DNA of 13,490 nucleotides from an uncultured Clostridia bacterium (GTDB lineage Bacteria > Bacillota > Clostridia > Christensenellales > Aristaeellaceae): contig CAKTTL010000077.1 in the NCBI GenBank assembly GCA_934615235.1, positions 1 to 13,490 on the forward strand, written 5' to 3'. The notes under the pieces were generated by a model that was given only the letters and a program-made list of their open reading frames with translations, had not been told where the DNA came from and did no database searches. Below are positions 6,780-13,464 of this stretch, piece after piece. Each line of letters starts with the position of its first letter. Position 1 is the stretch's first letter. A program made the position numbers and the translations under genes.

Positions 6780-7955
6780 ATGACGATGCAGCAGCAGGCA
6801 ACCTACAACCAGGCGCGCGAATGGGCGCTGGACGTTTCCAAAAAACTGGAAAAGAAAATGCGCTATGGCGCCGAAGAAGCCCGCAAGGTTGATTTTATCC
6901 CCTATTCCGTTCAGGACGGCAAATGGGCGCCCTCCCATATCGGCTGGTGGACCAACGGCTTCTGGGGCGCCGAGCTTTTGCAGATGTACATGCTCACCGG
7001 CGATAAGTATTTCCTCGAGCAGGCCGTCCGCGCTGAAAAGATGATGGACGCCGCGCTGGCCGATTTCAAGGGACTCAGCCATGACGTCGGTTTCCAGTGG
7101 CTCATTCAGTCCGGCGTGCGCTACGGCATCGAAAAGAACGCCGACAGCTTCGACCGCACGCTCTTCGCGGCGGATATCCTCGCCGGCCGCTTCAACCCCA
7201 ACGGCTTTATCCGCGCCTGGAACGGCAAGGGCAAAGAAGGCTGGGCCATCGTGGACTGCATGATGAACCTGTCCCTGCTCTACTGGGCCACGCGCCAGAC
7301 GGGCGACCCGCGCTATCAGCTCGTCGCCATGCGCCACGCCGACACCACCATGCGCAACTTCGTGCGCGAGAACGGCTCCTGCAACCACATCGTCTGCTTC
7401 GATCCGGAAACCGGCGCGTTCCTGGATAACCCCGGCGGACAGGGCTGCCAGTCCGGCTCGAGCTGGAGCCGCGGCCAGGCCTGGGCGCTGTACGGCTTCA
7501 CCATCAGCTACCTTTCCACCAAAAAGCCCGAATACCTCGAAACCGCCATGAAGGTTGCCGATTACGTCGTTTCCAACGTGGAAAAGGCGAACTGGCTGAC
7601 CGTGTGCGATTTCCAGCAGCCGGCCGAACCCGTCCTCTTCGACGACGCGGGCGGAGCCATCGCCGCCAGCGGCCTGCTGGAGCTGTCCAAGCTCGTGCCC
7701 GCCGAGAAGTCCGCGAAGTATTTCAACGCCGGCGTTCAGATGCTCATGGCGATGGAACGCGAACACGCCGACTGGACGGAAGCGACCCCCGCGATCTTCC
7801 AGAAGTGCACCTCGGCCTACCACGACGTCCCCGGCCATCACATCTGCATGAACTACGGCGACTTCTATCTCATCGAGGCCGTCGGCAAGCTGCTCGGCGC
7901 GGAATACCTCGCCTGGCTGCCCGATACCTGCGAGTGGAAGGTGCTTGAAAAATGA
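6780..7955 (+). CDS. GH88 unsaturated glucuronyl hydrolase
   Basis: A 391-residue enzyme aligning along its length with glycoside hydrolase family 88. Conserved blocks in order: WWTNGFWGAEL (about 57-67), SHDVGF with Asp102, IRAWNGKG, IVDCMMNLSLLYWATRQTGDPRY with Asp159, WSRGQAWALYG (229-239), DFQQPAEP, DDAGGAIAASGLLEL, and a C-terminal YGDFYLIEA. Asp102 and Asp159 correspond to Asp88 and Asp149 of the Bacillus sp. GL1 enzyme, the latter being its catalytic residue. The family hydrates the 4,5-double bond of the terminal uronate left by polysaccharide lyases, releasing 5-keto-4-deoxyuronate. There is no signal peptide, so it acts in the cytosol on imported oligosaccharides. It heads a five-gene operon containing the next two pathway steps. 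The glycan source (glycosaminoglycan, pectin-type or other) cannot be decided. GH88 fits better than the related GH105. Confidence 0.93.
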   Translation: MTMQQQATYNQAREWALDVSKKLEKKMRYGAEEARKVDFIPYSVQDGKWAPSHIGWWTNGFWGAELLQMYMLTGDKYFLEQAVRAEKMMDAALADFKGLSHDVGFQWLIQSGVRYGIEKNADSFDRTLFAADILAGRFNPNGFIRAWNGKGKEGWAIVDCMMNLSLLYWATRQTGDPRYQLVAMRHADTTMRNFVRENGSCNHIVCFDPETGAFLDNPGGQGCQSGSSWSRGQAWALYGFTISYLSTKKPEYLETAMKVADYVVSNVEKANWLTVCDFQQPAEPVLFDDAGGAIAASGLLELSKLVPAEKSAKYFNAGVQMLMAMEREHADWTEATPAIFQKCTSAYHDVPGHHICMNYGDFYLIEAVGKLLGAEYLAWLPDTCEWKVLEK

Positions 7956-8725
7956 GCGGAATCTCCATCCTGCGTCAAGGCAAAACGCTGTGCGCTCAAT
8001 CCGGCGAGGGCCGGGTTGAGCTGCGCTACGAAGGCGAATACCTGCCCGACGACGTGATCGAGTTCGAGAGCGATTTCGAATACGCAATCCTCTCGGTCGA
8101 TCAGACGATTCTTCCGGCGCGGGTGTATCTGCCGCGCAGGCGCTACGTCTACCCCCTGCCGCTCGACGGCGACAACCCGCTCGTTTACGTCCCCGGCGCG
8201 TTCCGCCAGAGCCCGCATATTCTCTCCATCCGCGAGGATACGGGCCGCGTTTACCGCAATCTCGCCCTCAATCCCGCCGATTCCCGCGCCGAAACGCTGG
8301 GCTTCCCGCACATCACGGCCAACGTGGAAACGCGCAACGAGAGCGTCTTCGCCGCCCGCAACGTTATCGACGGCCTTTGCGCCGCCAACGGTCACGGCGT
8401 CTGGCCGTATGAAAGCTGGGGCATCGGCGCGCGGACGGACGCGCAGATCACGCTGGAATTCGGACGCGCTGTGCGCGTTGATTCCATGGCGCTCCACCTG
8501 CGCGCGGACTTCCCGCACGACGCATGGTGGATTCAGGGCACGGTCGTTCTCTCCGACGGATTTGAGAAAACCTTCCCGCTGGAAAAGCTCGAAGGCCCGC
8601 AAAGGATCGAGCTGGGCGAACACACCGTCACCTGGATGCGCCTGGAGCGGCTGATCAAATGCGATATGCCCTCCGCCTTCCCCTCCCTGCGGCAGTGGGA
8701 AGTGTACGGAAGCGAGATCGAATAA
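7952..8725 (+). CDS. Cytosolic discoidin-like (F5/8 type C) domain protein
   Basis: A 257-residue protein with no signal peptide or membrane segment. The first 95 or so residues look beta-rich and are not recognised. Residues about 103-254 resemble an F5/8 type C (discoidin, CBM32-like) fold: NLALNP..., an ARNVIDG motif at 135-141, a GHGVWPYESWGIG segment, ITLEFGRAVRVDSMALHLR, and a terminal RQWEVYG strand. Such domains bind sugars, usually outside the cell; a cytosolic stand-alone version inside a sugar operon is less usual. Its ATG overlaps the stop of the GH88 gene by 4 nt, so the two are probably co-translated, and it is followed by kduI 14 nt later. It may bind, present or help convert the GH88 substrate or product, but no catalytic residues can be named. 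The fold call is moderate and the function unknown. Confidence 0.7.
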   Translation: MSGISILRQGKTLCAQSGEGRVELRYEGEYLPDDVIEFESDFEYAILSVDQTILPARVYLPRRRYVYPLPLDGDNPLVYVPGAFRQSPHILSIREDTGRVYRNLALNPADSRAETLGFPHITANVETRNESVFAARNVIDGLCAANGHGVWPYESWGIGARTDAQITLEFGRAVRVDSMALHLRADFPHDAWWIQGTVVLSDGFEKTFPLEKLEGPQRIELGEHTVTWMRLERLIKCDMPSAFPSLRQWEVYGSEIE

Positions 8726-8739
8726 AAGGAGGAAATAAA

Positions 8740-9582
8740 ATGGATATTCGTTATTCCTGCAACCAGAAGGATTTCAAGCGCTATACGACCGAAGAAACGC
8801 GCCGCGAATTCCTGATTGAAACGCTTTTCGTCCCGGGCGATATGACCTGCGTATACAGCCACGTCGACCGCATGGTCACGATGGGCTGCATGCCGACGGA
8901 CAAGCCGCTCTCCATCGATCACGGCATCGATATCTGGAAGAATTTCGGCACGCATTATTTCCTCGAGCGCCGCGAAATCGGCATGTTCAACCTGGGCGAG
9001 GAAGGCACCGTCACCGCCGACGGCGTCACCTACACGCTCGGCCACAAAGACTGCCTGTACCTCACGCGCGGCAATAAGGAAGTCTTCTTCGCCTCGAAGG
9101 ACGCTTCGAAGCCCGCGAAGTTCTACATGGTTTCCGCCCCCGCGCACTGCTCGTATGAAAATAAGCTCATCACCATCCAGGAAGCCGCGAAAAAGCCCTG
9201 CGGCGCGGCCGAAACGAGCAACAAGCGCGTCATCAACCAGTTCATCCATCCCAGCGTCCTCAAAACCTGCCAGCTGTCGATGGGCATGACCGCCCTCGAG
9301 CCCGGCAGCGTCTGGAACACCATGCCCGCCCACACGCACGAGCGCCGCATGGAGGTGTATTGCTACTTCGATATCCCGAAGGATAACGTCGTCTTCCACA
9401 TGATGGGCGAAGGCCAGGAAACCCGCCACATCGTCATGCAGAACGAACAGGCCGTTATCAGCCCCTCCTGGTCCATCCATGCGGGCGCAGGCACAAGCAA
9501 CTACACGTTCATCTGGGCGATGGGCGGCGAAAACCAGGAATTCGACGACATGGACGTGATCCCCACGACCGAACTGCGGTAA
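8740..9582 (+). CDS. kduI: 5-dehydro-4-deoxy-D-glucuronate isomerase
   Basis: A 280-residue KduI (the E. coli protein is 278). It converts 5-keto-4-deoxyuronate to 2,5-diketo-3-deoxygluconate in the cytosol (EC 5.3.1.17). The cupin metal site is visible as AHTHERRMEVY with His198, His200 and Glu205, plus His247 in SWSIHAGAGTSNYTFIWAMGGEN; each is offset by two from the E. coli zinc ligands His196, His198, Glu203 and His245. The ATG at 8740 is chosen because AAAGGAGG ends 7 nt before it and the protein then starts like other KduI proteins (MDIRYSCNQKDFKRYTTEETRREFL). An in-frame ATG at 8659 would add 27 residues lying inside the upstream gene and is rejected. It takes the product of the GH88 enzyme encoded two genes upstream. 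Confidence 0.97.
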   Translation: MDIRYSCNQKDFKRYTTEETRREFLIETLFVPGDMTCVYSHVDRMVTMGCMPTDKPLSIDHGIDIWKNFGTHYFLERREIGMFNLGEEGTVTADGVTYTLGHKDCLYLTRGNKEVFFASKDASKPAKFYMVSAPAHCSYENKLITIQEAAKKPCGAAETSNKRVINQFIHPSVLKTCQLSMGMTALEPGSVWNTMPAHTHERRMEVYCYFDIPKDNVVFHMMGEGQETRHIVMQNEQAVISPSWSIHAGAGTSNYTFIWAMGGENQEFDDMDVIPTTELR

Positions 9583-9594
9583 GGTATATCTCTT

Positions 9595-10350
9595 ATGCGT
9601 GTAATTTCGGATATCGAATACGCCGCCGGGCTGAAGATGGATCTGTACCGGCCCGATGCAGACGGGTTTGACCTGATCGTCTGGTTTCACGGCGGCGGGC
9701 TGGAAAGCGGCTGCCGCGCGGACGGCGCGGGGCTTGGCGCTGCGTTCGCCGCACACGGCTGCGGCTTCGCTTCGGCGGACTACCGGATGTACCCTGCGGC
9801 GCGGTATCCCGATTATCTGCTGGACGGCGCGCGCGCAGTCGCCTTTGCCCTGCAGCGCGCAAAAGAATACGGCGGCAGCGGCCGCGTGATCGTCTCCGGC
9901 CAGTCGGCCGGCGCGTACATGACCATGCTGCTGGCGCTGAATCCGGCGCTTCTGCGCAACGCGGGCGCGTCCTGCGCGGCCGTCGCGGCCTATATCTCCG
10001 ACAGCGCGCAGCAGACGACGCACTTCAACGTCCTGCGCGAGCGCGGCGAAGACAGCCGCGCCGAGCGGATCGACCCGGCGGCGCCGCTATGGTATGTCGG
10101 CGCAGAGCGCCTTCCCGCGCCCCTGCTGCTGATCGCCTACAGGGACGACATCCCCTGCCGTCCGGAGCAGAACGCGCTGCTGTATCGCAGCGTCCGGCGC
10201 TTTCACCCGGACGCGCCCATCGAGCTGGTCATGCTGCCCGGCGGGCACTGCGCGGGTTCTTCCCGCCCGGCGGAAAACGGAGAATATCCCTTTGTCACCG
10301 AAACGCTGCGGTTTCTGCACGAAACGATTGAACAAAGAACGGAGGAATGA
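9595..10350 (+). CDS. Alpha/beta-hydrolase, putative carbohydrate esterase
   Basis: A 251-residue alpha/beta-hydrolase of the hormone-sensitive-lipase/BD-FAE-like type. It has the oxyanion motif HGGG at 32-35, the nucleophile elbow GQSAGA with Ser104, a likely acid at Asp184 or Asp185 (YRDDIP), and His218 in PGGHC. There is no signal peptide, so it is cytosolic. It lies 12 nt after kduI and 3 nt before the kduD-type gene, squarely within the uronate operon. A plausible job is removing acetyl or other ester groups from imported unsaturated oligosaccharides; that is inferred from location. The ribosome site is poor (AAGG overlapping the kduI stop), so translation may be coupled to kduI. The family is firm; the substrate is unknown. 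Confidence 0.85.
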   Translation: MRVISDIEYAAGLKMDLYRPDADGFDLIVWFHGGGLESGCRADGAGLGAAFAAHGCGFASADYRMYPAARYPDYLLDGARAVAFALQRAKEYGGSGRVIVSGQSAGAYMTMLLALNPALLRNAGASCAAVAAYISDSAQQTTHFNVLRERGEDSRAERIDPAAPLWYVGAERLPAPLLLIAYRDDIPCRPEQNALLYRSVRRFHPDAPIELVMLPGGHCAGSSRPAENGEYPFVTETLRFLHETIEQRTEE

Positions 10351-10353
10351 ACG

Positions 10354-11151
10354 ATGAACATCAACGCATTCAGCCTTCAGGGCAAGACCGCCTGGATCAC
10401 CGGCGCGAGCTACGGCATCGGCTTTGCGATCGCCACCGCGTTCGCCGGCTGCGGCGCGAAAATCGTCTTCAACGACATCAACCAGGAACTGGTCGATAAG
10501 GGCCTGGCGGCCTATAAGGAAGCCGGCGTCGAAGCGCACGGCTACGTCTGCGACGTAACGAACGAGGACGCCGTGCAGGCGCTCGTGAAAAAGATCGAAG
10601 CCGAAGTCGCCCCGATCGATATTCTCGTCAACAACGCCGGCATCATCCGCCGCATCCCGATGACGGAAATGCCCGCCAGCGAGTTCCGCAAGGTGATCGA
10701 CGTGGACCTGAACGCCCCGTTCATCTGCTCCAAGGCCGTCATTCCCGGCATGATCGCGCGCGGCGGCGGCAAGATCATCAACATCTGCTCCATGATGTCC
10801 GAGCTCGGCCGCGAGACGGTCAGCGCTTATGCGGCCGCGAAGGGCGGCCTGAAGATGCTCACCCGCAACATCGCGTCCGAATACGGCCAGTACAACATCC
10901 AGTGCAACGGCATCGGTCCGGGCTACATCGCCACGCCGCAGACCGCGCCGCTGCGCGAGAAGCAGCCCGACGGCAGCATGCACCCGTTCGACAGCTTCAT
11001 CCGCGCCAAAACGCCCGCCAACCGCTGGGGCACGACCGAAGATCTCATGGGCCCGGCCGTCTTCCTCGCCTCGAGCGCGAGCGACTTCGTCAACGGCCAC
11101 GTGCTCTACGTCGACGGCGGCATCCTCGCCTACATCGGCAAGCAGCCGTAA
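10354..11151 (+). CDS. kduD: SDR dehydrogenase, KduD type (2-dehydro-3-deoxy-D-gluconate 5-dehydrogenase)
   Basis: A 265-residue classical short-chain dehydrogenase. The cofactor motif TGASYGIG is at 17-24, NNAG at 93-96, and the catalytic triad is Ser146, Tyr159 and Lys163 (YAAAK). The start NAFSLQGKTAWITGASYGIGFAIA resembles proteins annotated as gluconate 5-dehydrogenase or KduD. With kduI in the same operon, reduction of 2,5-diketo-3-deoxygluconate to KDG is the most likely reaction. In streptococcal hyaluronan loci, related gluconate-5-dehydrogenase-like enzymes do this step. GGAGG at 10341-10345 lies 8 nt before the ATG, and the previous stop is 3 nt upstream. This is the last operon gene. 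KDG kinase and KDPG aldolase must be encoded elsewhere. The symbol depends on context: a gluconate-type SDR with another substrate cannot be excluded. Confidence 0.85.
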   Translation: MNINAFSLQGKTAWITGASYGIGFAIATAFAGCGAKIVFNDINQELVDKGLAAYKEAGVEAHGYVCDVTNEDAVQALVKKIEAEVAPIDILVNNAGIIRRIPMTEMPASEFRKVIDVDLNAPFICSKAVIPGMIARGGGKIINICSMMSELGRETVSAYAAAKGGLKMLTRNIASEYGQYNIQCNGIGPGYIATPQTAPLREKQPDGSMHPFDSFIRAKTPANRWGTTEDLMGPAVFLASSASDFVNGHVLYVDGGILAYIGKQP

Positions 11152-11153
11152 GG

Positions 11154-11238
11154 GACGATGGGGGGACGTTTTTTTCGGGGAGGAACCTTCTTTCTGGAGA
11201 AAGAAGGTTCCTCCCCGAACCCCTCTTCTAAGAAAGCC
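11154..11238 (+). repeat. Palindromic repeat copy, forward orientation
   Basis: Starts 2 nt after the kduD stop with GGACGATGGGGGGACG, then seven Ts, then a perfect 22-bp inverted repeat (11174-11195 with 11198-11219, loop GG), and ends CCCCTCTTCTAAGAAAGCC. The T-run is before, not after, the hairpin, and no T-run follows on either strand, so it is not an ordinary intrinsic terminator. Confidence 0.85.
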
Positions 11239-11272
11239 ACATTGGCTCAAAAATGCGTAAATTCACACGAAC

Positions 11273-11320
11273 ATGCGGATTTGAACCCCCGGCCGGGCTA
11301 CGAATCCGCATTTTGTTTAT
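11273..11320 (+). terminator. Hairpin with T-tract, probable terminator of the uronate operon (tRNA-like)
   Basis: ATGCGGATT (11273-11281) pairs with AATCCGCAT (11303-11311), with an inner CCCGGCCGGG palindrome, and is followed by TTTGTTTAT. This can end plus-strand transcription of the uronate operon after the repeat. On the minus strand the same hairpin resembles a collapsed tRNA (acceptor-like GCGGATT/AATCCGC plus discriminator A and a GGTTCAAATCC T-arm motif), but it is about 36 nt long and lacks an anticodon arm, so it is not a functional tRNA. No gene is seen between 11239 and 11335. Confidence 0.55.
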
Positions 11321-11335
11321 ATACCCGTAAAAAGC

Positions 11336-11437
11336 GGCTTTCTTAGGAGAGGGGGGTCTGGGGGAGAACCCTTCTTTCTCCCGAAAGAAGGGTTCTCCCC
11401 CAGAAAAAAAACCCGGTTCCCCTCCCTCTCCGGGAAG
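11336..11437 (-). repeat. Palindromic repeat copy, reverse orientation
   Basis: Mirror arrangement of the copy at 11154. The tail GGCTTTCTTAGGAGAGGGG (11336-11354) matches the reverse complement of 11220-11238 at 18 of 19 positions. It is followed by a perfect 22-bp inverted repeat (11357-11378 with 11383-11404, loop TCCC), an A-run, and a pyrimidine-rich end. The two copies thus face tail to tail around about 97 nt that hold the tRNA-like hairpin. Confidence 0.85.
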
Positions 11438-11465
11438 CATTTCCTTTTCCGATTCGTTCTATAGG

Positions 11466-11494
11466 TTGATTTCCGCAGCGTTTGGGAGTATCAT
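11466..11494 (+). promoter_or_regulatory. Promoter of the LCP gene
   Basis: TTGATT (11466-11471) and TATCAT (11489-11494) are spaced by 17 bp, giving a leader of about 33 nt. A GAAAGGA ribosome site (11519-11525) lies 8 nt before the ATG at 11534. Confidence 0.6.
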
Positions 11495-11533
11495 GGACGC
11501 TGTAATTTCACCGCATTTGAAAGGAAAACAGGC

Positions 11534-12778
11534 ATGAGCAAAAAAGAAAAGCGCCAGAAAACCCGTCGTAACCACCGCGTATCCGCGCGCGACAAGGGCG
11601 TAGGCGTGCTGCTGCTTTTGATTGTAATCGCGATGATAATGGTCGGCGCGGTCGCGCTGGCCGCGACGGGCGTGTTCGAGCCCGTCGGCGAAGCGCGCCC
11701 GCTCGAGGGCGTGCAGCCGCTCGAGTTCGCCACGAAGCCCCCGCTTCTGGGCCGCGTCGCGGAGTTTCTGATCCCCTCCGCCCGCGCCGAAGAGAGCGGC
11801 GAAGCCGCCCCCGAAGAAATCAGGACCGAATCGGATCTTGAAGCGCTGCTCTCCTCCCTTGCCGAGCAGGAAACCGAAGCGGAGGTGCCCGAAAGCCAGC
11901 GCGTCACCGTCAAGGCGGACGATCTGAGCGTCAACGAGAACCTCCCCGACGAGTGGGTCAACGTTCTGCTGATGGCGACGGACAGCCGCGACATCGCCAA
12001 GAACAACGGCCGCACCGACGTGATGATCGTCGCAAGCATCAACCCGTCGACGGGCGAAATCAAGCTCAGCTCCCTTGCGCGCGATATGTACGTCCAGCTT
12101 GCGGCAGGGGCGGGTCACAACCGCATCAACGCCGCCTATTCCTTCGGCGGCCCGCTGCTCGCGCTCAAAACCGTAAATGAAATCTTCGAACTGAACTGCA
12201 AATATTACGCTGTCGTCAATTTCAAGAGCATGGCCGCGATCGTCGACGCGCTCGGCGGCGTGGATATCAACCTCGAAGGGCTTGAATACTACTACATCAA
12301 CTACAACGTCGCCGTCAGCGAGGACTACGAAGGCTTCCCCAAGTCGAAAACCCGCCGCGTGCTCACCGAAGCCGACGCGGGCGTGAGCGTCCATCTCGAC
12401 GGCCTGCAGGCCGTCAGCTATGCGCGCATCCGCAAGCTGGACAACGACATCCAGCGCGGCAGCCGTCAGCGCATCCTGCTGCAGGCGCTTTTGAACAAGA
12501 TGATGGAGAACATCACGCCTTCCACGCTGATGAGCTTGGCCGTCACGCTCATTCCGAACACGTCCACCAACCTCGACGTGCCGACCATCCTGCAGCTGGG
12601 CACCAAGTTCCTTGCGGCGGGCGATTTCTCGCTCAGCGAGTTCTCCGTGCCGATCGAAAACACCTGGAAATACGAAACCAAGCAGGACAGCTCCGTCATC
12701 ACCTTCGACGCGGCCAGGAACGCCCAGGCGCTGCACGAGTCCATCTACGGGGAATACATCCCTGCCGCGGCGGAATGA
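11534..12778 (+). CDS. LytR-CpsA-Psr (LCP) family cell-wall glycopolymer ligase
   Basis: A 414-residue LCP protein. A basic cytoplasmic start (MSKKEKRQKTRRNHR) precedes one membrane helix at about 22-46, then a low-complexity linker rich in Glu/Ala (about 50-135) and the extracellular LCP domain (about 140-330). Family marks: WVNVLLMATDSR, then GRTDVMIVASI with Arg160 and Asp162, SLARDMYV with Arg183, and YARIRKLDNDIQRGSRQR (296-313) carrying the conserved Arg/Asp residues that bind the pyrophosphate of the polyprenyl donor. LCP enzymes transfer glycopolymers such as teichoic acids or capsule from undecaprenyl phosphate to peptidoglycan. A further roughly 85 residues follow the domain. The linker is longer than in many relatives. 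The stop overlaps the next start by 4 nt. The family call is strong; the transferred polymer is unknown. Confidence 0.95.
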   Translation: MSKKEKRQKTRRNHRVSARDKGVGVLLLLIVIAMIMVGAVALAATGVFEPVGEARPLEGVQPLEFATKPPLLGRVAEFLIPSARAEESGEAAPEEIRTESDLEALLSSLAEQETEAEVPESQRVTVKADDLSVNENLPDEWVNVLLMATDSRDIAKNNGRTDVMIVASINPSTGEIKLSSLARDMYVQLAAGAGHNRINAAYSFGGPLLALKTVNEIFELNCKYYAVVNFKSMAAIVDALGGVDINLEGLEYYYINYNVAVSEDYEGFPKSKTRRVLTEADAGVSVHLDGLQAVSYARIRKLDNDIQRGSRQRILLQALLNKMMENITPSTLMSLAVTLIPNTSTNLDVPTILQLGTKFLAAGDFSLSEFSVPIENTWKYETKQDSSVITFDAARNAQALHESIYGEYIPAAAE

Positions 12779-13464
12779 CCGGCCTTCTCAGCGCCGCCCT
12801 GGCGGCCATAATGGCGCTCTCCCCCGCCGGCGATTCCATTGCGCCGCGCGAGAAGATCATCGCGCGCATGATGCTCATCGAAGTCATGCAGGACGGCGAC
12901 ATGAGCCGTTCCACAGGCAACCAGTATCACGGCCAGTGCCGCCGTTTCCAGTCCGATTCGTTTCTGGACGCAGCGCAAGGCTTTGCGCTGAAGGATTCGC
13001 CGGAGCTTGTCCTCTCCCTCCCGATCGACCACATGCCCGCAGAGGACAGCGGGCGGCCCGTCGGGCTGGTCTGGTCGCTGCCGGAAAACGGCATGGTCTG
13101 CGCCTATGAAGCCGTCGCGGCCTTCGATTATGATCCTTCCCTTTCCGCCAAACGCAACCGCGAAGCGGCGCGGGAGTTTCTCTCCAACGTCCGCGCGGGC
13201 GACGTTCTGCAGATGATCGGCGTTTTCTCCGGCGGCGCGCGCGGCACGCACACCCTCATGTTCTCGCAGCCCTACGACCCGCGCGACGACGCGCTTTACT
13301 GGATCGACAGCAACTTCTCCAACACCCGCGTCGACGGCGTGCGCTACGGCTACGTCCGCGCCCGCCAGTCCTGGCCCATCAACGATCTCGTCTCCTGGTT
13401 CGCCGCCGACGAGCGCACCGGGGCGACGCTCTACAGGCTAAGAGAGGATATTGTGGAGGAGTGA
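12775..13464 (+). CDS. Putative secreted Cys/His peptidase- or amidase-like protein
   Basis: A 229-residue protein starting 4 nt inside the LCP gene (ATGA overlap), so it is probably translated by coupling; its own ribosome site is weak. A short hydrophobic start (about residues 3-17) looks like a marginal signal peptide without basic residues. The body has a layout like CHAP or NlpC/P60-type cysteine peptidases: GQCRRF with Cys55, GDVLQMIG at about 142, GTHTLMF with His159, and YWIDSNFSNTRVDGVRYGYV with Asp178/Asn180, a plausible third polar residue. In that fold the Cys-His-polar triad cleaves peptidoglycan stem peptides or amide bonds. Pairing with an LCP ligase supports a cell-wall role. 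The sequence is not close to a family I can name, so catalysis is a hypothesis. Confidence 0.65.
   Translation: MTGLLSAALAAIMALSPAGDSIAPREKIIARMMLIEVMQDGDMSRSTGNQYHGQCRRFQSDSFLDAAQGFALKDSPELVLSLPIDHMPAEDSGRPVGLVWSLPENGMVCAYEAVAAFDYDPSLSAKRNREAAREFLSNVRAGDVLQMIGVFSGGARGTHTLMFSQPYDPRDDALYWIDSNFSNTRVDGVRYGYVRARQSWPINDLVSWFAADERTGATLYRLREDIVEE

Noticed and set aside
4960..6780. Shared AraC operator between the isomerase and uronate promoters
   Set aside because: Only short matches (such as GGACGG) were seen between the two regions; no convincing pair of direct repeats next to either -35.
8659..8739. Longer kduI with 27 extra N-terminal residues
   Set aside because: That start lies inside the upstream gene without a ribosome site; AAAGGAGG directly precedes the ATG at 8740 and the family N-terminus begins there.
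8533..10023. 496-codon minus-strand open frame opposite kduI and the esterase
   Set aside because: Antisense shadow; both plus-strand genes have intact catalytic motifs.
11274..11309. Functional tRNA gene on the minus strand
   Set aside because: Only about 36 nt, no anticodon arm, and the T-arm bases do not form a 5-bp stem; kept as a tRNA-like hairpin and terminator.
11158..11346. Small protein of about 62 codons after kduD
   Set aside because: It runs through the repeat hairpins and its frame reflects repeat sequence; no ribosome site and no protein-like composition.
11154..11437. Paired repeats as a CRISPR array
   Set aside because: Only two copies in opposite orientation with imperfect identity; no regular spacers and no cas genes.
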